Shown here in pieces: positions 47,831-59,819 of a DNA stretch of 64,000 bases. Numbering within the stretch: the stretch's first letter is position 1; each line of letters starts with the position of its first letter. The stretch is from Phanerodontia chrysosporium (Eukaryota > Basidiomycota > Agaricomycetes > Polyporales > Phanerochaetaceae). Under the pieces are notes generated by a model that saw only the letters and a program-made list of their open reading frames with translations, did no database searches and was not told the DNA's origin. The stretch covers positions 620,001 to 684,000 of the forward strand of contig MJGA01000001.1 of assembly GCA_001910725.1 (NCBI GenBank). Reading direction: 5' to 3'. Made by a program: the position numbers and the translations under genes.

Positions 47831-49383
47831 ATGGGCCAGGACATTCCCTCAACAAGCGGCGAACCGATTACTTTGGCGGTCATCGGTTGTGGCCAGCGCG
47901 GAAATGTACGTGCAACTCTGCTATCATATCGGCGTGGTTGACATGAATGCAAGGCATACGCCTCTTATGCACTACGAGAGCCTAGCGCATGCAAGGTCGT
48001 CGCAATCGCGGAGATACGACCTAAGACGCGTTCGCTCTTCGCTCAAGCACATGCTGTCGACAAGAGCCTAATCTTTAACAGCTGGCGAGAGCTTCACCAA
48101 GCTTCTGCAGACACTATCAAGACCGTGGGCAAGCGCCTAGCCGACGCAGTCATCGTCGCCGTGCATGACCAGATGCACATGGAGGTCGTACTCGCATTCG
48201 CCACGCAGGGTTACCATATACTCTGCGAGAAGCCTATGTCAACCAATCTCGAAGACTGTATCAAGATGGAGGCTGCAGTAAAGAAGGCAGGCATCATCTT
48301 CGGGATGGGACATGGTGGGCAAAACATGCGCTCTGTTGCGACCCTCGATATCTGAAGTCGCATCTAGTCCTGCGATATTCGCCGTACAACGCTGCGCTAA
48401 CAGAGGTTGTTCGTTCTGGCGAACTTGGCCCGCTCATCAATATCGTCCATGTCGAACCTATTGGCTACTACCATTTCGCTCATTCTTATGTCCGCGGACA
48501 TTGGGCCAAGGAAGAGGAGAGCTGTTTCTCTCTCATGACCAAGAGTTGCCAGTGCGTCTCCCTAATTCCAGACGGTAGCGAATTGCGGGCTCACACCTGT
48601 CTTGAACAGTGACATCGACATCCTCTGCCACTGGTTATCACCTAGCGGGCCGTCCCGTGTCTCGTCCTTTGGCTCGCTGCGACATTTCCGCAGAGAGTCA
48701 AAGCCTCCTGCGGCAGGCGCAGCGACAAAGTGCTTGGAATGTCCTTATGAGAAAGACTGTGCCTACAGCGCAAAGAAGAGTGAGCTCATCATATCGTGTC
48801 TTGCCTGACGATCTGACCATATTGGATATCAGTCTACCTGGACCGCGTCTCCGAGGGTCACAAAGGCTGGCCAGTCAGCCCAATTGTGGACGGCGTCCCG
48901 GACATCGAGAGCGTCGAGTACGCACTGCGGCACACTAAGTGGGGTCAGTGCGTGTACGAGTCCGACAACAACGTCTGTGACAACCAGGTCGTGAATCTCG
49001 AGTTCGACAACGGCGCAACAGCATCCTTCACGATGGTCGCGCAGACGTCGCTCATCTGCGAGCGTCAGTCGCGCCTCCATTTCGCTTTCGGCGAGATCGT
49101 CGGCGACATGACGTCCTTCACCGTCACCGATTTCCGCAAGGGCACCACGAAGACGCACACGCCGAAGCTCGAGGGCGGTGGGCACGGCGGCGGCGACCTA
49201 GGTCTCATCCGGACGTTCGTCGAGGCAGTTCGCACGGGGAGGCAGGAACTCCTGGGGACGGACGTCAGTGAGGTCTTGAAGAGCCATCTCACCGTCTTCG
49301 CTGCCGAAGCTAGCCGACGCGAGGGACGTGTGGTAGATTGCGTCGCTTTCGAGGCGGAAGCACGCCAGAAGGTTTCACTGTAA
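47831..49383 (+). CDS. Gfo/Idh/MocA-family NAD(P)-dependent oxidoreductase
   Basis: The Rossmann fold is at the N-terminus: TLAVIGCGQRGN spliced (intron 47907-47951) to AYASYALREPSACKVVAIAE. The family motif CEKPMSTN, with the catalytic-region Lys-Pro, follows DAVIVAVHDQMHMEVVLAFA. Later exons give VLRYSPYNAALTEVVRSGEL, GPLINIVHVEPIGYYHFAHS, HDIDILCHWL and CLECPYEKDCAY, a Cys-rich segment also seen in related myo-inositol-dehydrogenase-like proteins. The C-terminal alpha/beta domain has NQVVNLEFDNGATASFTMVA and the GGGHGGGDLGLIRTFVEAVR motif. Substrates in this family are sugars or polyols; the exact one cannot be read. ATG at 47831 (MGQDIPSTSGEP) was chosen as the first Met before the fold. 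Confidence 0.85.
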
Positions 49384-49561
49384 GGCAGAGATACCCGTTG
49401 TAATTTTACATACCACCAATGCAGAGCTGGAGTCACATATGTTGCGAAACGTTTGTCTGTCGGAGAATAGATTGCGGGAGGAGACCATTACATGGGCGAG
49501 ATGGCATGAATATAACGGACAGATACGCAACACATTCCCGACAAAATGCGAAGGTTAGATA

Positions 49562-51969
49562 TCACTCTGCAGCCTCGAGCTCCTTACGAATCCGCTCGCG
49601 CACCTCGCGCAATCCACCGGCTTCGGGACGCACCCTCTTGGGTGAGCGCGTGAGCACCTCGTTTGCGCTCTCGTCCTTGTTGCGGATGCGCCCTGGACTG
49701 GCAGGCATGGGTGGGAGCTTGCTTGGGCTGCCGTCCGCAGCGTCGGTGCTCTTGGGTGCGGGCATCTCGAGCCACTCTTCTGTCCCGATGTCCATCTTCC
49801 GCAGGAAAAATGGACAGAGCTCGGCCAAAAGGTCGATCGATTCGTACGCCTCGGCAGAGGATATGGGCACAGGTGAGGACTTCATGATCGCAGCGGCGAC
49901 CTCAGACGACGGTAAAGCGCGGCGTTTGCGACTGCTCGGGGTCGAGGTCACTGAGCTAGTGGGGTTGGAAAAGAGCATCCAGACACTCTCAGCCACGCCG
50001 TTCAGCCGACCGAGCAGGCACCGTCGGCGCATCTCCTCCTGGCTCAGTTTCTGCAATTGAGTCATACTCATCCTGGGGGTCCGGCCACCAAGAGCAGTAG
50101 GAGTCTTCGTTGGGGATACGTTATTGCTCATAGAACGTTGGCGGATGCGTTCGTAGAGCGCTGCTCGACGAGAGGTATTGGGTGTCTCTGGTGCGGTAAT
50201 CGCGTCAGATCCGCGCTGGTGTACAGGTGTCGACGGGATGGAAGATGTAGAGGGGGTATCACTAAAAGAACTCGTAGGAGTGCGGGTGCTTGAAGGCGTG
50301 AGGAAACCCTCCGAGTCTCGCAGACCGCGAGTCGACGGAGTCTGAGGGAAAGGTAGTAAACCTTTGGTAGGGGATGAGCTTCGGCTCGTCGGAGTCATGG
50401 GGAAGGCAACAGAATTCTTGGAAGGTGTCGCGGTACGGCTCGAAGGTGTCGCAGGGAAGAGCAGACCAAATGCACCCAAAGCTCGCTTAACAGGTGACTT
50501 GGTGTGTGACTTCGACGTTGGAGTGGGGGAAGGAGGTCTCGCAAGAATGGCGGCGGCAGAAGGAGATTTAGGAGAGGAAGAAGCCAGAAGACGCGTCAAC
50601 GTGGACGGCTGTTTCGCGACCGGAAGTGGAGGAAGGGTAGCCATAGGAATCTGAGGGACATCGAGGGCGTCCTTGTGAAGCTACAAGCAATAATGACCAA
50701 CCTGTGCATAATGTAGTTGGTGAATGCGTACCTGCGACCAGAACTCCAATTTAGCACGGAAGTCCTTGCGGCGTTGTTCACTCGCAGCAGTCCAGCGAGC
50801 GACAGCGGCCATGCCACCGCCCATATCTTTGTCAATGTCGATCTCAACTTCTATGCCAATCCCGTATGCCGGGACACGAGTGCCCTGAGCCTTGGAGTAA
50901 TGTGTACTTTGGCTCACAATGAACCCCATACCGCCCCGCGTCCAGTCTTTTGGAGCAGAGTCGGTAGGTTTCGACTCTAGGAATGGATTGTCATCGTCTT
51001 TGTCCACAGCCTTCTCCTTGCCTTTCGTGCTAGACTTCGCTGGAGACACGGATTTCTCGAGGAAGGGATTCTCATCGTCGTCGTGGGACGGGGGAGCCTC
51101 GCCCTTCGCCTGGGGCAGAGACTTAGGCTTCTCAACGAACGGGTTCTCCTCGTCATCAACGACAGCCAAACACTTATTCTTGGAGGCGTATGTTTCGGAA
51201 AACGCGAGGTTACGGGTCGAGAGGTCCTTGTGGTCTTCACTAACGAGCGCCTTGGCGGTGGCCCTAGTCCTCGGTCTGGGAGTTGACTGTAACGGCTTTG
51301 TGGACGCGCCTTGCTGCTTTCTCGTGCTAGGAACGAGTTTGGACTTCCCCTTTCCAGTCTTCTTGGGTGTCTTGACGTTTACAGCGTTGTCGTTATTGGA
51401 CGCATCGGACGCGTCTTTCGTGGAGGTGTCGGGCTTGTCCAAGAAAGGGTTCTCGTCGTCGTCTGACAGAGGCTTCTGCTTGGAGACTTTCATGTCATTC
51501 GACATAGCCGACCCATTCCACTCCCATACCCACACAAGCCTCCTCAGGTCGTCGATGTCGAACTTGGTGGTCAATCCGGTGTACGTGCTAATAGATAGAT
51601 GGTTCAAAACGTTGCGAACTATGCCAGTCTCGGAAGATGGGGACATAGCACACGTCGCAAGTGCATGGGAAAGAGCGTGCTGCAGGGCAGTTTGGATGGT
51701 GAGAAGTCGTGAGAGGTGAGATGGTAAAGGTGTCGCGGATGACGCGTCAAACGGTCCCTTGCCGCTGCCAGCCTTGCGCGAAACAGTAGCAGGGGGAGTG
51801 ATAGGCCTAGAAATTGGTGTAAACACGTTTAGAGCAGAGAATTGAGCCTACGACGCGTTCACACATACGCGATTCTGAGCCGTTTGGGCGTAAGGATATC
51901 GTCGTCATCCTCTGGCAAGCAGCGTTTCTTCCTTGGCGAGACACGCAGGGAAGTATATAGGTCTGACAT
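49562..51969 (-). CDS. CDT1: DNA replication licensing factor Cdt1
   Basis: Loads MCM helicase on origins with ORC and Cdc6. Exon 1 (ATG 51969) gives MSDLYTSLRVSPRKKR; an intron (about 51810-51885) joins KRLRIA to PITPPATVSRK. The Cdt1 domain reads LPSHLSRLLTIQTALQHALS, GIVRNVLNHLSISTYTGLTT and FDIDDLRRLVWVWEWNG. A disordered linker then has four copies of an acidic ENPFL-type motif. After an intron near 50695-50745 comes a Ser/Thr/Pro-rich region full of SP and TP sites, likely kinase targets. The C-terminal winged helix, which binds MCM, is EEMRRRCLLGRLNGVAESVW and AYESIDLLAELCPFFLRK, ending RERIRKELEAAE. The family is fast evolving, so length is hard to compare. Convergent with the oxidoreductase gene. 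Confidence 0.85.
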
Positions 51970-52341
51970 CGTAACAAGATCAGAGAATACGCGTGTAAGG
52001 GGATGGAGTAATCGCTGCAAAGGACCAGAGGGGGGAAGAGGAGGAGGAGAGTTGGAATGGCTGGCGCCTCGACTGCAATCTCGACGCGAGCAATTACCGC
52101 GTTCCCACGACGCGCTTTCGATCTCCGATGGAATTGACCTTGTGTGGATACCTGCCGCAAGAACAAGATTCTTCGTAATACTATGCATGTTTATGAGCGG
52201 AATAATTGCCGCTGTATTGATAGTATCATATTAAACTGCTTGCACGAGACTGACGGAGAAGATAAATACAACCGTTAGAGAATTCACAAAAATTCAGTTC
52301 AGGCTCCGCTGCAGTAGCATAGACGCTCAGCGGCGACTATC
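51970..52341. other. Intergenic region, 372 bp
   Basis: Promoter of CDT1 and 3' flank of the hydrolase gene. An ACGCG occurs near 52107. No coding feature was recognised. Confidence 0.4.
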
Positions 52342-53328
52342 TCAAGGAAACTGCGACATGAAATCCGCCCAAATGTCGTCCATGACAAACATAGAACCGA
52401 TGTGACCTCCCTCGCCGTAGCGGACCCTAGCGTTCTTCAGCTTTTCTGCCAGCCATTCGCCCATCTTCTTCGTCTCTCGATCCCCATTCGTCAGAAAGAG
52501 GAGCACCGGCTTAGAGTGCTCATCATCCAACTCTGCAGGAGAATAGCCTCCCCAGTCCGAGTGGAAGATATCCGGAATGGCCTTGAACCCCTCCCAGCTC
52601 TTGTGCACGCTTCTATACAACCCGTCCGCCAGGTGCCTCGTCTCCTCCCCGTCCTTTATCCCCTTGTCCACCTTCCACTTCTCGCAGAGCTTGCGCTCGG
52701 CTTCCGTCATGTTCTTGAACATGAAGTCGCGCATGAACGCCTCCGCATGCTCGCGTGTGTCCGTCTTGCTCTTCATGGCGGAGGCGGCGAGGCGCATAAT
52801 GAGGTTGCCGGGTATGATGCGGGACGGAGGCCCGACACCCAACCAGCTGTTCCAGCTGAGGCAGCTGGCGTAATTCTTGTGTACTCTGAATGGAGTGAAC
52901 GGGGCAAGGAGGAGCATGCCTTGGATGCAACGGCCGAGCGGGAACTTCTCATACGGGGCACCGTAGATGATCTGCGCCGCGACGGTGCCGAAGGAGCCTC
53001 CGCTGATGTAGAGACGCAAGTCGTCGATGTCAGGGTGAAGACGCTGGATTACAGCTGTGGTGTCGTTGTACAGCTGCTCATGGAAAGGCGTGCCGGAAGG
53101 GGTTGGCGAAGTGTTGCCCCATCCTGGCAGCGTAGGCGCGACGAAGAACAACTTCCTCTCGATGAAGACGGGCGCGAGGGTTGTGGGGGCAGAACCGATG
53201 CCGAAGGCACCGTGGAAGAAGATGACGACGTCCTTGCTAGACGGATCGCCTGCCGTGGAATAGGCGACCGTGCGCCCGTCAGGGAGAAGCAGCAAGTGTT
53301 CGTCCGCCGCGTCAGTCATCGAGAGCAA
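52342..53328 (-). CDS. Alpha/beta hydrolase, intronless
   Basis: 328-residue single-exon protein of the alpha/beta hydrolase fold. It starts MLSMTDAADEHLLLLPDGRT (a second ATG is at 53319). The oxyanion-hole region is VVIFFHGAFGIG, the nucleophile elbow is ISGGSFGTVAAQ (Gly-Gly-Ser-Phe-Gly), the acid is probably the Asp of LFLTNGDRETKK and the catalytic His that of YGEGGHIGSMF. The cap region contains WNSWLGVGPPSRIIPGNLIM. No signal peptide or membrane segment. The fold covers esterases, lipases, epoxide hydrolases and others, so the substrate is unknown. Lack of introns contrasts with almost all neighbours. Confidence 0.85.
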   Translation of the reverse strand: MLSMTDAADEHLLLLPDGRTVAYSTAGDPSSKDVVIFFHGAFGIGSAPTTLAPVFIERKLFFVAPTLPGWGNTSPTPSGTPFHEQLYNDTTAVIQRLHPDIDDLRLYISGGSFGTVAAQIIYGAPYEKFPLGRCIQGMLLLAPFTPFRVHKNYASCLSWNSWLGVGPPSRIIPGNLIMRLAASAMKSKTDTREHAEAFMRDFMFKNMTEAERKLCEKWKVDKGIKDGEETRHLADGLYRSVHKSWEGFKAIPDIFHSDWGGYSPAELDDEHSKPVLLFLTNGDRETKKMGEWLAEKLKNARVRYGEGGHIGSMFVMDDIWADFMSQFP

Positions 53329-54477
53329 TGTAGGGTATCTTCGGTGAGTGTCGAACTTCTTGGATGAGCGGTCCCTTTGGATACTGGGAAGCCCTGTCTA
53401 TATAGCCCACGCAGAGTGCGTGCAGTGCAGTGCGCAGTCACTACTGCACGGACAGGGGCGCAGCAGTCGTCTGTCGGGATCTGCGCCGCAGAGACCTTTA
53501 CCAGGTTGCTTCATGGATGCCAACAGAATGCCGTTCTCGTTAATTACAGGCACCAGCCACTATCCAGACGAAACCAGACGCCACAGCTGACGCCCTAAGG
53601 TTCCAACTGCGCGCCGCCATCGCGCGGTGACATCCGACATTCAGCCCTGGTCAAAGTGCGGTACGACCGCCTTTTGAACAGGATCTCAATGTCAAAGTCA
53701 CCGTCGCAGCACATCAAGAGCTCCCCACCTGTCTACCAGTGGACTGCGCGCAACGCAGCTCGAAGAGGCCTGGGCCGTACGACAGGACTGGGCATCGCTG
53801 CCTGGCCTTCGTAGAGAGCCCAATTCCTTCGGTCATGCGTTCGGACATCGCATTCACCACCGCGCTTTCGTCTACTTTTCCAAGAATAAATTCAAGTCCA
53901 CCGTGATCAGGTAGGATCCCGAAACATACCAAGCAAAGATGTTCAACTATGCAAGCGCGACACGTTGCGTCCAGACGGTATTTGCAGGGATCAAGTTGAC
54001 TGCACGCGTGGCGCATCTCAGCTCCTTGCCGCATTGCTCTGATACCGGGGTAACTGTGATCCGCCTCGCTGCTGTACCTCGTGTACCGACGGACCAACAA
54101 ATGGGAAGATGCGCTTTACGGTGCTCATCACAACACAACGTTGCGCCCACAGCCTCCGTTGGTTCGGACAAGACCATAGACTGTTGCCTCGCAGGACAGG
54201 CTTCGCCATCCCAATTCCAGGGTGTCGGTCGGTGTTGCATCTCTTCCAGACCGTCCTCAGGTGGAAGCTGGATTGCCTGCCATCAGAACAGCCGTCCGCC
54301 TATGCCTGATCGTAGTATGGAGCAGCCTGCCCGCCTGAAGTCTCAAATATTTCTGCGGCCAGACGCGGTCTGTTGGACCATGCAGGATGTCGATCACAAA
54401 CAGATCCCGAGCCACGTACATATATAAGGAGCCGGGTATTGCGGCCTTCCGTTCCCGGTCTTGCCTCCAGGAGCACT
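53329..54477. other. Divergent intergenic region, 1,149 bp
   Basis: It lies between the hydrolase (minus) and the P450 (plus). It holds their promoters and no recognisable exon, RNA gene or repeat; several short overlapping frames look like chance. A TATA box for the P450 is at its right end. Confidence 0.45.
54421..54427 (+). promoter_or_regulatory. TATA box of the P450 gene
   Basis: TATATAA lies 51 bp before the start codon at 54478, preceded by ACGTACA. Confidence 0.55.
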
Positions 54478-56650
54478 ATGTTCAGCCCATACTTCGTCGT
54501 GGACTGCGTGGCTGTCCTGCTCGCTCTCTGGGTCATCCGCAAGGCCTTCTCTGGTAGTTCGACATCGCGCCACTACCCACCCGGTCCCAAAGGCCTTCCA
54601 ATCGTAGGCAACCTCTTCGATGTACCGACCTCCCAGGAATGGCAAACCTACTCGCAATGGGCCGACCGCTGGGGTATGTCTATTCTCCAGGCTACCCCGC
54701 ATGGTTTGCATGCTCACGAGTGCTCTAGGTGACCTCATCTCCATGAACGTTCTGGGCCAGAGGATCGCGATCATATCTTCCGTAAGGTAGCGTTTGACTT
54801 GTTTGAGAAACGCAGCGTCATCTATTCGGACCGTCCTCACCTCGTCGTCGCCGGCGAAACCGTCGGACATGCGAACACGATTCCCATGGCACCATACGGA
54901 GAGCGTATGCGCAAGATTAGGCGCATGTTCACCAAGGCGGTTGGCACTAAGGCGCTCATGGAAGACTTTATGCCCTTGATGTCCGAGACGATTCAAGACT
55001 ATCTCATGCATCTTCTGAAGAAGCCCCAGGATTTCCGGGACCACATTCGACTGTAAGAGCGCCGGGAATATCCGTCTGTGCTCAGTTGCTGACACACCAT
55101 CAGGATGACTTCCACCAACATCCTCCTCATCTCCCACGGACACCGGGTCAAAGACTCGAACGATAGATTTCTGAAGCTCTCCGATGCCGTCACCGACGAG
55201 TTCTCGGAGGCAGTCGCACCCGGGGCCTTCCTGGTCGACCAGTTCCCGCTACGTCCGTGCTCCGCCGAGATCCCCGCTGGTGGGGTGCTGATCCGCGTGC
55301 AGTGCGCCACCTCCCCTCGTGGGTCCCAGGGACGGCCTGGCGGAAGACGGCGGAGAAGTACCGGCGGCACGTCACGGACGCCGTCGCGGAGCCTTTCGCG
55401 TTCGTGAAGCAGCAGATGGTGCGCCGCGGGCTTTTCCCTCTCCCGCTAATGTCCGCGCCCAAGAAAAAGAGCCTGGGAGGCTAACCGCTTGCGGCAATTT
55501 GTGCAGGCCGCCGGCACCGCGATCCCCAGCTTCGTCTCGCGGAACCTCGACGACGGCGCCGCGCCCTCGCCCGATCACGAGCACACCGTCAAATACGCCG
55601 CGATGGCCTTGTACACCGGTGCGCCACCTCCCCGTCTCTCATGTCCGCTGCGCACTCCGGCTGATCGCAGGCGCTTCTACTGCCGGAAGCTGGCTCGGAC
55701 ACGGTGCGCCTTCTTTTCTTGCCTGGGCTGCTCCGCTGAGGGGATGTGCGGACGCCGCTGACGCTGCGTGGCAGACCGCGTCGGCGCTGACATCGCTCTT
55801 CCTCGCGATGACGCTCTATCCCGAGGTCCAGCGCCGCGCGCAGGCCGAGCTCGACGGCGTCGTCGGCACGGACAGGCTCCCGACGTTCGAGGACCGCGAC
55901 CGCCTGCCGTACATCAACGCGATCTGCGCGGAAGTGCTCCGCTGGATGCCCGTGGGCCCGCTCGGTGCGCGCTCCCTGCGTCCTCTGCGTCTGCGCGTGC
56001 GCGGCTGACCGTGCGCGGCGCGAGACAGGCCTGCCGCACCGGCTCACGGAGGACGACGTCTACGAGGGCTACGCCCTCCCGAAGGGCACGATCTTCTTCG
56101 TGAACAACTGGTACGGCGGCGGCACACGCAGGTTCCTGTCCCGCATGCCGGCCGCTGACGCCCTGCGCTTTCTTGCCCCTTCGCCAGGAAGCTGCTGCAC
56201 GACCCGGATACGTACCGCGACCCAATGGCGTTCATGCCCGAACGCTTCCTGGGGGCTGCGCCCGAGCTCGACCCGAGCAAAATCGCGTTTGGCTACGGCC
56301 GCCGGTGCGTGCTCCGCTCCCGCGCGCTGCGCCAGCCTCTGACCCCGCGCGCCAGCATCTGCCCGGGCATCCTCGTCGCGGAGGCGACAATCTTCATCAC
56401 CGTCGCGGCCACGCTCGCCGCGTTCAGCATCCGTCCCGCCCAGAACGGCGGCGCCCCGTCGCTCCCGCCCGTCCGCCAGACGTCGGGCATCATCAGGTCC
56501 GTTTCTGCATGCTCTGTTTTGTCAGTGCTGGGAAGGTGAAAGACTCATGCGCGGCCGCCTCGCAGCCACCCTGCGCCGTTCCAGTGCGACGTCGTCCCGC
56601 GCTCGAAGAAAGCGGAGGCTCTGGTCGTCGCCGCCGTCGAGAACCGATGA
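54478..56650 (+). CDS. Cytochrome P450 monooxygenase (one apparent frameshift)
   Basis: ER-anchored fungal P450. The N-terminal anchor is [15 protein letters not shown], followed by the Pro-rich hinge [13 protein letters not shown]. Then [17 protein letters not shown], the C-helix [14 protein letters not shown], and [12 protein letters not shown] with [11 protein letters not shown]. The I-helix oxygen-activating motif is [17 protein letters not shown], the ExxR motif is in [16 protein letters not shown] is in FMPERFLG, and the heme loop FGYGRR spliced to [10 protein letters not shown] supplies the axial Cys. The last exon ends [10 protein letters not shown]. About nine introns. One base seems missing near 54784 (IISSVKVAF expected), creating a stop. 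Sequence and exon layout resemble the large polypore P450 clans; the substrate is unknown. Confidence 0.82.
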
Positions 56651-56799
56651 CGGCCCTCCGCAACCAGTCACGTTTATGTTTGCACACGGATTTCCCAGGA
56701 TTTTGTTATGACCCGGATGTTCAGAGACATACACGAAGGGATCATGTACGGTATACATCATTATACAAGAGGTGCTACAACGCCGCGCGGCAGCGCAGC

Positions 56800-59212
56800 T
56801 CAGATGTCCTGCTTCTCGCGCTCCTCGCGCGCGCTGCCGCGGCGCGCAGGCAACGCGACGCCGAGGATCGCGTCGGCCTCGGGCGTGCCGGCGGCGGGGA
56901 CGTCCGTGCGGAGGAGACGCCGACGGGGGAGACGCCCTCCTTGTGCGCGAGCGCAAAGATGACGTCCATGTCCTCGAGCGACCGGCCTGCGGTCTCGGGG
57001 AAGCAGAAGTACACGACGGGGATGATGAACGCGTTCAGCGCCGCGAACACTGTGTGGGTGCGCGCTCGTTGAGCACGGAGGGGAGGAGAAGGGTGAGGGG
57101 GGGCACGTACCGATGTAGGTGCGCCAGCTGATGTTGTTAAAGGATGGGCCAGTGACCATCACGACCATGAAGTTGAAGATCCAGTTGCTTGCAGTCGAGA
57201 ACGCGTTCGCGGGCGCACGGATGCGGAGGCCGACGATCTCCGCGGGCTAGCAGGGGGGCTCCCGTCAGCTCTTCGCCTAGACAGAAGAAGCAGCGGACGC
57301 ACGTAGAGCCAGGTCATGCCGAGCCAGCCGACGGCAAAGAACGAGTTGAAGACAAAGAGGAGGACGGCAGACACGATCTGCGCGGCGGGGGTGTCGACGC
57401 TGCCGAGCACGGCGAGGAGCACCATCGTGAGCGTCTGGCCCGCGGCGCCGAAGAGCATGAGGCGGCGCCGCCCGACGCGGTCGATGAGCGCGATGGCGAC
57501 GAGGCTCGCGAGGAAGTACTCGGTGCCGTTGCACGCGGCGATGATGCGCGACTTGACGTCGTCGATGCCGAGCCGCTCGAAGAGCAGCGTCTGCGGGGTG
57601 GGGGTGTCAGCGGGACAGGGGGAGCACTGGAAGGCGACCACGACGCACGGCATAGCTGGCGAGAGGCGTGCGGCGGTGAGCAGCACGTCGGGGGGAGGAG
57701 CAGGAGAGTCACGACGCACTAGGTGATGAGGTTGATGCCCGTGATCTGCTGGAAACACTGGATGACGACGCCGAGGGCGGCGCGGCGGAAGTTCTGGCTC
57801 GGGCCGCCGGTGAAGATCTCGCGCAGCGGCGAGCGTGCGGCGCCGCTCTGGGCCTCGACGGCGATGGCCTCGCGGATGCCGAGGAAGGTGCGCTGCACGG
57901 ACGGGTCGTCGTGCGGCTTGTCCTCGAGCGCGCAGATGACCGCGAGCGACTCGGTCTCACGGCCTTCCTTGGCGAGCCTGTGGCGTCGCGTGAGTGGGCC
58001 CGGGAGAGAAGCGCAGACGGAAGAGGTGCGCACCATCTCGGTGATTCAGGGAGCTAGGGGCGCCGTCAGCCTAGGAGCTATGATACTTGGAGGCTGTACT
58101 CACGAACGAGATGCCGACGATGAGGATGATGGCGAAGAGAATCTGGAGAGCGATGGGCACTCTCCATTGCGCAGAAGACCCTTTGGCCCAGAACCTGCGG
58201 GGGTGAGCTTCTGCCGTCGATGGGCTGCATGGAGACTCACAACGCGAAGTCTATCCACTGTCACGGGCGGTGAGATCTCAGGGAAGCAGGACGCTTGGCG
58301 AATCAGAACGTACATATCTAACCGGGGCGTGTGAGCGGAATGGTGGCTGGACGGGGAGGGCACTCACGAGACCATGATACCGAATGTGATGAGACTGCCT
58401 TCTAGCATGATGAAGCTGCCTCTGCTCGAGGCTGGCGAGCATTCTGCGTGGTATGCAGGCACAGTCGAGGTCTGCAGGGATGCATACTCAGGAAAGTCGG
58501 GGCAAGAGGGCGCTTGTGTGGATAGCACGAACGTTGAGGCCGTTTCCTACACCGGTGACGATGCGAGCGACGACGAGTTGAGCATAGCTGAAGGACGTCG
58601 TCTGGAGGATGGCGCCGACGATCATGATAACGCCGCCGAGAACAATGGTCCTCCGGCGGCCGAGGCGGTCTCCGAGCCAGAGAGTCGAGAGGGCTCCAAA
58701 GAGACAGCCGATTTCCTGCAAGCGGGTCAACGAGGGCCGTCAGCGCGGATCTGCGGGAGCGCAACGCACGTAAATGGCGACGACGAAGCTCTGGAGCGTC
58801 GCGTGGTTGGACGGCGTGCCGTCGGTTGGGACCACGACCTGCGGGAACACCTTCTCGAACTAGGCGCGGGAGATGCCATCATAGTGAGCGTCGTGCGAGA
58901 GCAGCGGACACGGGGAGGGTGGCACGACAGACCTGCGGCGCAGTGAGAAGGGCCGACATGACACCCTGGTCGTATCTGATCGACAGTCGGTGAGTGACGC
59001 CGTGGCGTGTCCCACATCGATGCGCGGACGGACCCAAAGAGCGTGAAGCCCGTGCCGGCGACGAACGCGAGCGCTGCGGTCAGCTTGCGGCCACGCAGCA
59101 GCGGCGCGGCCGCCTGCAGCTCGGCCGCGTACCCTGCATCGTGCACGCCCTCGGCCCGTTTCTCTGCGAGCGAGTCCGAGGACGAGCGTTTGTGGGAGGC
59201 TGAGGAGGACAT
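56800..59212 (-). CDS. MFS sugar transporter (one apparent frameshift near the end)
   Basis: Twelve-helix proton/sugar symporter type. The N-terminus MSSSASHKRSSSDSLAEKRA leads to LRGRKLTAALAFVAGTGFTL and YDQGVMSALL. The family signatures are present: LGDRLGRRRTIVLGG, TGVGNGLN, STVPAYHAECSPASSRG, LPESPRWLAKEGRE, VIQCFQQITGINLIT, ALIDRVGRRRLMLFG and AVGWLGMTWLYVPAEIVGLR. The final segment has FCFPETAGRSLEDMDVIFAL. The frame read through ends RCRAAL at 56775, but shifting near 56912 (one C missing in a C run) gives DVPAAGTPEADAILGV and the end EEREKQDI at 56800, which fits the family better. Eight or more short introns. Convergent with the P450 gene. The sugar cannot be predicted. Confidence 0.82.
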
Positions 59213-59810
59213 GTCTGTGTGCGGACGAGCGACCTGCTCTCTCGCCCCCCGCGGCTTATGAGGCCTCGGCAGGCGTGCGAAGAGGGTGCTGCAGAAGCAG
59301 CAACTGGGGTGGGTGCATGCGTGGACAGCGAGTCACGGGGGCTGCGGACGAGCGTGGGCACGTCGGCGCGCTCCAACCCTTTTGATGGGAGGGGGTCATG
59401 CCTCGCAGCGAGCGCGGGTAAGCGGTATGTCCCCCCAGCCGCCCTCGAAAAACCAGGCGGGCTAAAGCGTCGGTGCGCCACAAAGCTCCTTGCCGAGCTC
59501 TTGCTTCGCTTTGAGGGACACCCCCCTCGCCAGGCGCCCAGATTTGATTGCAGATCATCGCACACCCTCGTTCCTGCGAGCGCCCACAGCCCGAGTGCCG
59601 AACAATCGTCCGCCATCCGAACTCCTCGTCGACACCAAGGCACGGTCACGCGACGCGAAAGACGCGCTTCAAAGGACAGTTGCGCGCGTATACAACATGA
59701 GGACACGGCTACCTCGTTATCGTTGTTGTCCTTTCTGGCAACTATCGTGTGGCCTCTGACGCATAAAACTCGGTCGCTGCTCTCCCATCTTTCCCACATT
59801 GTGGCCACCG
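59213..59810. other. Divergent intergenic region, about 600 bp
   Basis: Promoter region of the sugar transporter and upstream flank of the decayed CCCH gene. A long plus-strand frame (59219-59836) has no domain and is not called. Confidence 0.4.
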
Positions 59811-59819
59811 CTAGTGCCT

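Noticed and set aside
52402..53367. 321-codon open frame on the plus strand
   Set aside because: Antisense to the alpha/beta hydrolase, whose nucleophile and oxyanion motifs are clear on the other strand.
52342..59212. Hydrolase, P450 and transporter as a secondary-metabolite cluster
   Set aside because: No core synthase or terpene cyclase is present, and the transporter is a sugar-type carrier.
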